The notes under the pieces: generated by a model
Told to the model about the DNA's origin: nothing
The model's database searches: none
Seen by the model: only the letters and a program-made list of their open reading frames with translations
Translations under genes and position numbers: made by a program
From: Allosediminivita pacifica
GTDB lineage: Bacteria; Pseudomonadota; Alphaproteobacteria; Rhodobacterales; Rhodobacteraceae
NCBI RefSeq assembly: GCF_003054175.1
Contig: NZ_QBKN01000008.1
Coordinates: forward strand, 1-64,000
Reading direction: 5' to 3'
DNA: 64,000 nt
In this document: positions 57,892-64,000 of the stretch, piece by piece
How positions within the stretch are numbered: the first letter of the stretch is position 1
Layout: each line of letters opens with the position of its first letter

Positions 57892-60636
57892 TCATTCCTC
57901 GGGGGTCTCGGAGGTGCCCGGGGTCTCGTCGTCTTCGGCCTGCTCGGCGATCCAGGCCACGCTGACCACGGTCTCGCCCGCGCCGGTGTTGAAGACCCGC
58001 ACCCCGCCCGCGCTACGCGACCGGAAGCTGATGCCCTCGACCGGCACCCGGATCGACTGGCCCTTGGAGGTGGCGAGCATGATCTGGTCGTCCATCTCGA
58101 CCGGGAAGGAAGCGACCAGAGGACCGCCCCGCATGGCCTTGTCCATGGCCATCACGCCCTGGCCGCCACGCCCGCGCACCGGGTAGCCGTGGCTCGAGGA
58201 CAGCTTGCCGTAGCCCTTGGAGGTGATCGTCAGGATCAGGTTCTCGGCCGCCGACATCTCGGCGTAGCGTTCCTGCCCGATGGTGGCATTGGCGTCGGTC
58301 TCTTCTTCGTCCGTCGCTTCAGCTTCGTCCGCCAAACCCGCGACAGCCCTGCGCATTTTCAGGTAGGCCGCACGTTCGTCGGAGCTCGCCTCGAAGTGGC
58401 GGATGATCGACATGGAGACCACGCGGTCGCCGTTGTGCAGGCGGATGCCGCGCACGCCGGTGGACTTGCGACCCTTGAAGACCCGCACGTCGGTGGTCGG
58501 GAAGCGGATCGCGCGGCCCGAGTCGGTAACCAGCATCACGTCCTCGTCTTCCGAGGCGATCCGCGCGTTAACAAGTTCAACGCCCTCGGGCAGTTCCATG
58601 GCGATCTTGCCGTTGCGCATGACGTTGGTGAAATCCGACAGCGCGTTGCGGCGGACGTCGCCCGCCGAGGTGGCAAAGACGATCTGCAGGTCGTCCCAGT
58701 CCTCTTCCTCTCGGTCCACCGGCATGATGGCCGCGATCGACACGCCCTGCGGAATCGGCAGGATGTTGACAATGGCCTTGCCCTTCGACGTTCGCCCGCC
58801 CAGCGGCAGGCGCCAGCACTTGAGCTTGTAGACCATGCCCGCCGTCGTGAAGAACAGCAGCTGCGTGTGCGTGTTGGCCACGAAGAGCGAGGTCACCACG
58901 TCGTCGTCCTTGAGCGAGCCGCCAGAGAGCCCCTTTCCGCCGCGCTTCTGTGACCGGAAATCGGCCAGCGGCGTGCGCTTGATGTAGCCGCCCTGGGTGA
59001 CGGTCACGACCATGTCCTCGCGCTCGATCAGGTCCTCGTCGTCGAGGTCGGCGGCGTAGTCAACGATCTCGGTCCGGCGCGGCACGGCATAGGCATCGCG
59101 CACGGCGCGCATCTCGTCGCCGATGATGCTCATGATGCGCTCGCGGCTCGACAGGATATCGAGGTAGTCCTTGATCTTGGCGGCAAGCTCCTCGAGCTCG
59201 TCGGTGACCTCCTTCACGCCCAGTTGCGTCAGGCGCTGCAGGCGCAGCTCCAGGATCGCGCGGGCCTGCGCCTCGGAGAGGTAGTAGGTCCCGTCCTCGT
59301 TGATCGTGTGCGTGGGATCGTCGATCAGCCGGATGTAGGGCGCGATGTCATGCGCCGGCCAGCGGCGGTTCATGAGCCTTTCGCGCGCCTCCGACGCATC
59401 CGCGGACGACCGGATCGTCGCCACGACCTCGTCCACGTTCGACACCGCCACGGCCAGACCGCAGAGGATGTGCGACCGCTCGCGCGCCTTGCGCAACAGG
59501 TAGGCCGTGCGCCGCGCCACCACGTCCTCGCGGAAATCCACGAAGGCGGTGAGGAAGGCGCGCAGGGTCAGCTGTTCGGGCTTGCCGCCGTTCAGCGCCA
59601 GCATGTTGCAGCCGAAGCTGACCTGCATCGGCGTGAAGCGGTAGAGCTGGTTCAGCACCACGTCGGGCGTCGCGTCGCGGCGCAACTCGACGACAACCCG
59701 CACGCCCTCGCGGTCGGATTCGTCCTGCACGTGGGCGATGCCCTCGATCTTCTTGTCGCGCGCCGCCTCGGCGATGCGCTCGATCATGGTCGACTTGTTC
59801 ACCTGGTACGGGATCTCGTCGATGACGATGGCAAAGCGGTCCTTGCGCAGCTCCTCGATGCGGGTCTTGGCCCGGATCAGCACGCTGCCGCGCCCCTCGA
59901 GGTAGGCCTTGCGTGCGCCCGACCGCCCGAGGATCACGCCGCCCGTGGGGAAGTCCGGGGCGGGGATGTATTCGATCAGCTGCTCGGAACTGAGGTCCGG
60001 CTGCTCGATCAGCGCCAGCGTCGCGTCGATCACCTCGCCGAGGTTGTGCGGCGGGATGCGCGTCGCCATGCCGACGGCGATGCCTTCGGAGCCGTTGACC
60101 AGGATGTTGGGATAGCGCGCCGGCAGCACCAGCGGCTCGTTGCGTTCGTTGGCGTAGTTCGGGACGAAATCGACGGTTTCCTTGTCGATGTCCTCGAGCA
60201 GCGCCTCGGCGACCTTTTCAAGCCGCGCCTCGGTGTAACGATAGGCGGCTGGCGGGTCGCCATCCATGGAGCCGAAGTTGCCCTGGCCGTCGATCAGCGG
60301 CACCGACATGGAAAAGTCCTGCGCCATCCGCACCAGCGCGTCGTAGACCGCGCTGTCGCCGTGGGGGTGGTAGCGGCCCATGACGTCGCCGACGGCGGTG
60401 GCGCACTTGCGGTAGGGCTTGGACGAGGTCTGGCCGTTCTCCCAAAGCGTATAGAGAATGCGCCGGTGCACAGGTTTCAGGCCGTCGCGCAGGTCCGGAA
60501 TTGCACGGCTGACGATCACCGACATGGCGTAGTCGAGGTAGCTCGACTTCATCTCCGACGTGATGGAGATCGCCGGACCGCTGCGCGGCTTCGGTGTTTC
60601 GTCTTCGTTTTCAGGGGGTTGCGGGGTATCGTTCAA
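57892..60636 (-). CDS. gyrA: DNA gyrase subunit A
   Basis: The 914-residue breakage-reunion subunit of gyrase. The catalytic Tyr is Y134 in [10 protein letters not shown]. The quinolone-resistance region [10 protein letters not shown] keeps Ser95 and Asp99 (E. coli 83 and 87), the sensitive form. The C-terminal beta-pinwheel has repeated blades and the GyrA box [10 protein letters not shown]. An acidic tail ([17 protein letters not shown]) ends it. It is a single-gene unit transcribed leftward; the leader (60637-60760) contains a fair promoter candidate. Confidence 0.97.
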   Translation of the reverse strand: MNDTPQPPENEDETPKPRSGPAISITSEMKSSYLDYAMSVIVSRAIPDLRDGLKPVHRRILYTLWENGQTSSKPYRKCATAVGDVMGRYHPHGDSAVYDALVRMAQDFSMSVPLIDGQGNFGSMDGDPPAAYRYTEARLEKVAEALLEDIDKETVDFVPNYANERNEPLVLPARYPNILVNGSEGIAVGMATRIPPHNLGEVIDATLALIEQPDLSSEQLIEYIPAPDFPTGGVILGRSGARKAYLEGRGSVLIRAKTRIEELRKDRFAIVIDEIPYQVNKSTMIERIAEAARDKKIEGIAHVQDESDREGVRVVVELRRDATPDVVLNQLYRFTPMQVSFGCNMLALNGGKPEQLTLRAFLTAFVDFREDVVARRTAYLLRKARERSHILCGLAVAVSNVDEVVATIRSSADASEARERLMNRRWPAHDIAPYIRLIDDPTHTINEDGTYYLSEAQARAILELRLQRLTQLGVKEVTDELEELAAKIKDYLDILSSRERIMSIIGDEMRAVRDAYAVPRRTEIVDYAADLDDEDLIEREDMVVTVTQGGYIKRTPLADFRSQKRGGKGLSGGSLKDDDVVTSLFVANTHTQLLFFTTAGMVYKLKCWRLPLGGRTSKGKAIVNILPIPQGVSIAAIMPVDREEEDWDDLQIVFATSAGDVRRNALSDFTNVMRNGKIAMELPEGVELVNARIASEDEDVMLVTDSGRAIRFPTTDVRVFKGRKSTGVRGIRLHNGDRVVSMSIIRHFEASSDERAAYLKMRRAVAGLADEAEATDEEETDANATIGQERYAEMSAAENLILTITSKGYGKLSSSHGYPVRGRGGQGVMAMDKAMRGGPLVASFPVEMDDQIMLATSKGQSIRVPVEGISFRSRSAGGVRVFNTGAGETVVSVAWIAEQAEDDETPGTSETPEE

Positions 60637-60681
60637 GTTCGTCGCCCGTCCGTTGTTCTGCCATATATTGTTGAGAGCACC

Positions 60682-60710
60682 TTATCAGAGACAGGATATG
60701 GGGTGCAATG
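60682..60710 (-). promoter_or_regulatory. Possible gyrA promoter
   Basis: On the minus strand TTGCAC is followed after 16-17 bases by GATAAGG, about 50 bases before the gyrA start. The -10 is four of six, the -35 three of six. Positions are approximate. Confidence 0.3.
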
Positions 60711-60830
60711 GCAGCGGGGCTCTTGCATGTTGGCAGCCACCTCGGACTGCTGACAACATCCTGTTTTCATTGATTTTTCACGACTCGCTTCGCAAGATTT
60801 CCGATACGGCAAGTTGAACGAGGTAACAAG

Positions 60831-61100
60831 ATGCAGGAAAGCGAAACCGAATTGCTGCTCAAGGGCTACGGGCTGACGACGGCCGAACTCTTCTACCGGA
60901 TGCCCGACTACAAGAACGTGCTCAACAGCTACATCTGGCAGGACTACGACCTGGCCCCGGATCATCCACGGCTCTTCAAGTTCATCGAGTTCTGGCAGTC
61001 CGAGATCGAGGGGCCGCTGCACTCGGTCCGTTTCACCCACCGCCAGAAGCTGTCGAGCGGCGAATGGCGGAACGTCGTGGGCGAACTCTCCTACCACTGA
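60831..61100 (+). CDS. usg: Usg family protein
   Basis: An 89-residue soluble protein of the alphaproteobacterial Usg family: QLLLKGYGL-like start (LLLKGYGLTTAELFYRMPDY), QDYDLAPDHPRLFKFI and the ending WRNVVGELSYH. The name derives from a gene upstream of a trp gene in other species; the biochemical function is unknown. GAGG lies before the ATG. A GC-rich hairpin (61107-61136) follows the stop. Confidence 0.9.
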   Translation: MQESETELLLKGYGLTTAELFYRMPDYKNVLNSYIWQDYDLAPDHPRLFKFIEFWQSEIEGPLHSVRFTHRQKLSSGEWRNVVGELSYH

Positions 61101-61106
61101 CAGACC

Positions 61107-61136
61107 GGCGCCGCTCACGGCCTCGTGAACGGCGCC
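61107..61136 (+). terminator. Hairpin downstream of usg
   Basis: GGCGCCG/CGGCGCC encloses TCACG-GCCT-CGTGA with a single C/A mismatch between the two stems. It begins six bases after the usg stop. No T run follows, so it is a putative terminator or mRNA-stabilising structure. Confidence 0.45.
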
Positions 61137-61217
61137 TCCGAAACCGCGCTCTTCTTCCTTCCGTGTCTTCGCGCAGATCCCGCCGACACCCGGCGGGGCA
61201 TCGAAAGGGAGAAGAAG

Positions 61218-61769
61218 ATGAAACGCATTGCTTTCGCCACCGCCGCCGCGACCCTGATTGCGGGAAGCGCCTTCGCGCAGGGCAACCTGCCCATGGTCGG
61301 CGGCGCCGCCATGTACCCCGACCGCACCATTGTCGAGAACGCGGTGAACTCCGCCGACCACGAGACGCTCGTTGCTGCCGTCACCCAGGCGGGCCTGGTC
61401 GAAACGCTCAGCGGGGAGGGGCCCTTCACCGTTTTCGCGCCCACCGATGCGGCCTTCGACCGGATCAAGGAGGATGATCTCGCCACGCTGATGAGCGATC
61501 CCTACAAGGCGCAGCTGACCAAGATCCTGACCTGCCACGTGGTTGCCGCCAATGCCATGTCGGACGCCATTGCCGGCATGATCGCCGATGACGGCGGCAT
61601 GCACCCGGTCGAAACCGTGGGGGGCTGCACCCTGCAGGCCATGATGGACGGCGACGAGATCACGCTTGCGGACGAAAACGGCCGCGAGGCCACGGTGACG
61701 ATCGCCGACGTCGCGCAATCGAACGGGGTCATCCACGTGATCGACCGCGTCCTGCTTCCGGCTCAGTAA
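61218..61769 (+). CDS. Exported fasciclin-domain protein
   Basis: A 183-residue protein. The signal peptide (MKRIAFATAAATLIAGSAFA) is cut before QGNLP. One fasciclin/FAS1 domain follows, with the two family blocks FTVFAPTDAAFDRI and GVIHVIDRVLLP. FAS1 domains mediate adhesion or protein-protein contacts in the periplasm or outside. The start at 61218 has GGGAG upstream. C-terminal to the signal there is no anchor, so it is likely free in the periplasm or secreted. Confidence 0.9.
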   Translation: MKRIAFATAAATLIAGSAFAQGNLPMVGGAAMYPDRTIVENAVNSADHETLVAAVTQAGLVETLSGEGPFTVFAPTDAAFDRIKEDDLATLMSDPYKAQLTKILTCHVVAANAMSDAIAGMIADDGGMHPVETVGGCTLQAMMDGDEITLADENGREATVTIADVAQSNGVIHVIDRVLLPAQ

Positions 61770-61980
61770 GGCCGGCACCGGACGGTCGGTCGGGCCCCTT
61801 CAGTCCCGGCCGGTCGCAGGGGCGCGTATCTGTCACAACCTCAAGAGCACCCGGGTGCGCGCCCCGCCATTCCCTGCATCCGCCCGCACCGACATGTCGC
61901 CATTCTCGCGTCATCGTGCAGAGGTTTGCCTTGCCGGAGACGCGGCCGGGGCACACCTTGCGGGCAAGGAGGACCGAGAC

Positions 61981-62454
61981 ATGAAACGACGCACATTCCT
62001 GGCCGCCACGGCCGCCACGCTCGGCATCACCCGCAGCGCGCAGGCCGCCGAGGACGACTACGAGGTCACCCGCACCGAGGCCGAGTGGCGCGCGATGCTG
62101 TCAGATATCGAGTTTCGCGTGATGCGGGAGGAGGGCACCGAACGGGCCTTTTCCTCCGAGCTGCACGATCTCAAGGCCGAGGGGATCTACCACTGCCGCG
62201 GTTGCGACCAGCGGCTCTACTCCTCGGAGCACAAGTACGACAGCGGCACCGGCTGGCCCAGCTACTGGCGCGCCATCGACGACAGCCTGATCGGCACCAA
62301 GCCCGACCGCACGCTCTTCATGACGCGGACCGAGGTACATTGTTCGCGCTGCGGCTCGCATCTTGGGCACATCTTCGACGACGGTCCCGATCCGACGGGC
62401 AAGCGCCATTGCCTGAACGGCGTCAGCCTGACCTTCCGCGACGCCGCAGCATGA
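61981..62454 (+). CDS. msrB: Peptide-methionine (R)-S-oxide reductase MsrB with Tat-type signal
   Basis: A 157-residue MsrB that reduces the R form of methionine sulfoxide. Zinc cysteines are C72/C75 (CRGC) and C121/C124 (CSRC); the catalytic cysteine is C144 in KRHCLNGVSL. The N terminus KRRTFLAATAATLGITRSAQA is a twin-arginine signal, so the enzyme is probably exported folded with its zinc in place to repair periplasmic proteins. AAGGAGG precedes the ATG. Most MsrB proteins are cytoplasmic, so the export signal is notable. Confidence 0.92.
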   Translation: MKRRTFLAATAATLGITRSAQAAEDDYEVTRTEAEWRAMLSDIEFRVMREEGTERAFSSELHDLKAEGIYHCRGCDQRLYSSEHKYDSGTGWPSYWRAIDDSLIGTKPDRTLFMTRTEVHCSRCGSHLGHIFDDGPDPTGKRHCLNGVSLTFRDAAA

Positions 62455-62494
62455 CGGGCCGCGGAGCAGGACGCTCCGATGACATCCGGACAGC

Positions 62495-62532
62495 AAAAAG
62501 GGCCTTCGTGATATGCCCCCGAAGGCCCTTCC
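62495..62532. terminator. Bidirectional terminator between msrB and the J-domain gene
   Basis: An 11-base perfect stem AAGGGCCTTCG/CGAAGGCCCTT with an 11-base loop. The minus strand has a run of T after the stem, so it is the stronger terminator for the leftward J-domain gene; it also follows msrB by 40 bases. Confidence 0.8.
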
Positions 62533-62656
62533 TGTTCGTGAGTGGATGTCGCTCTGTCTGACCCGATGCTGCCACAGCGTCAGACGACATGTCACGCGCT
62601 AACTTTGACATCCTCTATCGCAGGTTGATTTTCGCCGACCTGTGACCGATCTGCCC

Positions 62657-63295
62657 TCACTTGAAGCTGCGGCTGTCCTTGAGCTGGTCCCAAGCCCAGA
62701 CCACCTGCTGCAGCTGTTCTTCCTGGCTGCGGTCCCCGCCGTTCATGTCGGGGTGCAGCACCTTGATGAGCGCCTTGTAGGCTCGGCGGATTTCCGCCTT
62801 CGACCAGGTGTCCTTGGCGTCGAGAATCTCGATTGCCTTGCGCTCGGTAGGCGGCAGCTTGCGGGTGTGACCCGAGCCGTTCGCGTTTGCCCCGCGGCCA
62901 GGGTTGCGGGTCGCGTTCTGGCCCAGGACCTGGTGCGCGTCTTCGATGCCGAGCCGGGCCCAGGCGCGCTGCTCGGGGTCGCGCCAGTCCTTGGTGCGCC
63001 TCTCCCAGACCTTGTCGGTCGTGTTCTGGGCGTTCATCTCCGCTTCGGTCTTGCCGTCGAAGAAGTTCCACTTGAGGTTGTATTCGCGGACGTGATCCTT
63101 GCAGAACCAGTAGAAATCGTCGAGCACGTCCGGTGCCTTCGGGGCCCGGAACTTGCCGGGCCTTTCGCACCCCGGATGGTCGCAAACGCGGGTTGAGGTT
63201 TCCTGTTCGCCCGACATGCCCCGCCGGCCACGCGGGTTCTTCTTCTTGGCCGACTTGATCGACATGTCGAATCCGAAGGGGTCTTTATCAGTCAT
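62657..63295 (-). CDS. J-domain protein with N-terminal cysteine motif
   Basis: A 212-residue DnaJ-class III protein. The J domain is C-terminal (about 155-210) with H181-P-D183 in KVLHPDMNGGDRS, so it should stimulate DnaK. The N-terminal part carries C38-x4-C43 and C65-x2-H68 (VCDHPGCE and FCKDH), a likely zinc site. A Gly/Asn-rich linker (NPGRGANANGSGH) connects the parts. Start at 63295 with AGAGG six bases upstream; the longer frame overlaps bolA. Divergent from bolA, an arrangement typical for this family. Confidence 0.88.
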   Translation of the reverse strand: MTDKDPFGFDMSIKSAKKKNPRGRRGMSGEQETSTRVCDHPGCERPGKFRAPKAPDVLDDFYWFCKDHVREYNLKWNFFDGKTEAEMNAQNTTDKVWERRTKDWRDPEQRAWARLGIEDAHQVLGQNATRNPGRGANANGSGHTRKLPPTERKAIEILDAKDTWSKAEIRRAYKALIKVLHPDMNGGDRSQEEQLQQVVWAWDQLKDSRSFK

Positions 63296-63370
63296 CGCGA
63301 ACCTCTTTTCGACTCGGACGCGGCAGTGTAGACGATCCGGCGCGGTTGAACAGGGGCAGGGAGCCGAAAA

Positions 63371-63628
63371 ATGACGCGCACGGAACGGATCGAGACACGC
63401 CTTCGCGAGGCGTTTTCGCCCGCGCACCTGGAGGTGCGAGACGACAGCGAAAGCCACCGCGGCCATGCCGGATACCAGGAAGGCGGCGAAAGCCATTTCG
63501 TGGTCGTGATCCGCGCCAAGGCTTTCGAAGACAAGTCCCGCATCGCCCGCCATCGTGCCGTGCACGAGGCACTTGGCAAAGAGCTCGTCTCCGAGATCCA
63601 CGCGCTCTCGCTCGACATCGACACCTAA
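63371..63628 (+). CDS. bolA: BolA family protein
   Basis: This 85-residue BolA protein partners with monothiol glutaredoxins in iron-sulfur and iron regulation. The family core HFVVVIRAKAFEDKSRIARHRAVH is intact, with the conserved His of the RHR motif. It starts MTRTERIETRLREAF; a GGGAG lies a few bases upstream. Divergent from the J-domain gene. A G/C-rich hairpin with A-rich left flank (63647-63676) follows the stop. Confidence 0.92.
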   Translation: MTRTERIETRLREAFSPAHLEVRDDSESHRGHAGYQEGGESHFVVVIRAKAFEDKSRIARHRAVHEALGKELVSEIHALSLDIDT

Positions 63629-63646
63629 AAGAAGCGCTGCAAAAGC

Positions 63647-63676
63647 GAAAAAGGACGGCCCCGGCAAGGGCCGCCC
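63647..63676. terminator. Hairpin after bolA
   Basis: GGACGGCCC pairs with GGGCCGCCC across a six-base loop, with one internal mismatch. The left flank is a run of A, which gives a T run on the minus strand, so the signal faces leftward as much as rightward. Confidence 0.4.
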
Positions 63677-63708
63677 TCGAAGCCGAAAATTGGCTCATTT
63701 GCTCGTTT

Positions 63709-63776
63709 AAAAAAGAGTCTTCGTGGTTCTATAAAAAAGTCTTGGTCGTTATCGAAAAGGGTCTTTGAAAAGTCTC
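63709..63776 (+). repeat. Degenerate tandem repeats with A-run plus GTCT
   Basis: Four units begin AAAAAAGAGTCTT (63709), AAAAAAGTCTT (63733), AAAAGGGTCTT (63755) and AAAAGTCTC (63768). The first two units continue with similar sequence (CGTGGTTCTAT versus GGTCGTTATCG). Start-to-start distances are 24, 22 and 13 bases. The stretch is strikingly AT-rich for this genome and has no gene. Possible protein-binding or promoter-proximal array. Confidence 0.5.
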
Positions 63777-64000
63777 ACTCACTCACCGTCCGGTAATCTC
63801 CGGCTCAACTCCTTACCCCACGTCTTCAATAACTCTTTCTTAACACAATCAGAACGATTCGCGCACGCACGAATCACGCGTCAAAGCGAGATTATGGCGG
63901 AAACCGCGTGATTGAGGTGGAAATGGGGAGTAATTGTGCGCAAGGCCCGTCGGCACGTGGCCGTTCCGGGGCGACCCGCCGTCTCCGGCGGGTCGTGTGC
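63777..64000. other. Right-end intergenic region with inverted repeats
   Basis: No complete gene. It contains GATTCG/CGAATC (63856-63861 with 63870-63875), AATCACGCG/CGCGTGATT (63872-63880 with 63905-63913), and a ten-base hairpin CGACCCGCCG-TCTC-CGGCGGGTCG (63972-63995). A possible start of a rightward gene is listed separately. Confidence 0.45.
63923..64000 (+). CDS. Possible start of a rightward gene cut by the window edge
   Basis: An ATG at 63923 has GAGG five bases upstream and an open frame of 26 codons (MGSNCAQGPSARGRSGATRR, then on to the edge). The two inverted repeats just before it would suit an operator. However, the frame also spans a perfect ten-base hairpin and is very Arg/Gly-rich, so it may be non-coding. 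Confidence 0.25.
   Translation, partial: MGSNCAQGPSARGRSGATRRLRRVVC

Overview
The window is high-GC chromosomal DNA from an alphaproteobacterium, most likely a marine Rhodobacteraceae/Roseobacter-group species. The evidence is an adjacent sciP-ctrA pair, a usg gene, GTTC-type LexA boxes, a divergent J-domain/bolA pair, the ligA-recG and aroK-aroB arrangements, and a CTCGGGG/GGGGGCAGAGCCCCC intergenic repeat familiar from this family. Nearly all of it is intact, densely packed chromosome. No insertion sequence, CRISPR array, rRNA or full prophage is visible.

Layout. 0.5-9.2 kb: NYN/LOTUS RNA-associated protein, AEC transporter, a complete ugpBAEC-like ABC importer whose last gene is an EEP-fold phosphodiesterase in the place where E. 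coli has ugpQ, then mnmA. 9.2-19.1 kb: cell-cycle and DNA-repair block (sciP, ctrA, ligA, recG, a 40-residue membrane protein behind an array of GTTC half-sites, Fe-S scaffold, hisI, uvrA). 19-30.6 kb: small secreted and membrane proteins, a glycosyltransferase, mmsA with a divergent LysR regulator, CBS protein, coaD, gap, the arginine-to-proline pair rocF/ocd with a divergent Lrp regulator, dsbB and a DedA-like protein. 30.7-33.6 kb: tRNA-Leu(CAA), an unusual three-way-junction element, a phage-tailspike-like beta-helix protein and a gene-poor stretch; this is the only part that looks foreign.

33.6-45.6 kb is the main accessory locus: a GntR regulator preceded by three related palindromes, two tandem paralogous family-5 solute-binding proteins, two permeases, an SDR dehydrogenase, a polysaccharide-deacetylase-fold hydrolase, a cytoplasmic gamma-glutamyltransferase-type Ntn hydrolase, two ATPases and an M20D amidohydrolase. 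Most junctions overlap or are only a few bases apart, so this reads as one uptake-and-hydrolysis operon for an amide or imide compound that I cannot name.

45.7-64 kb: MobA-like nucleotidyltransferase, a dimethylglycine/sarcosine-dehydrogenase-type FAD-GcvT enzyme, a GAF-HisKA_2 kinase behind a 22-bp palindrome, a CNNM/CBS transporter, an atypical metallophosphoesterase, xerD with two hypothetical genes, aroK-aroB, DoxX, gyrA, usg, fasciclin, a Tat-exported MsrB, a J-domain protein and bolA.

The strongest candidates for something new are the GTTC-array small membrane protein (14.85-15.24 kb), the two-receptor amide-uptake operon with its operators, and several structured intergenic elements: the hairpin over the ligA ribosome binding site, the three-way junction after tRNA-Leu, and the palindrome ahead of the histidine kinase.
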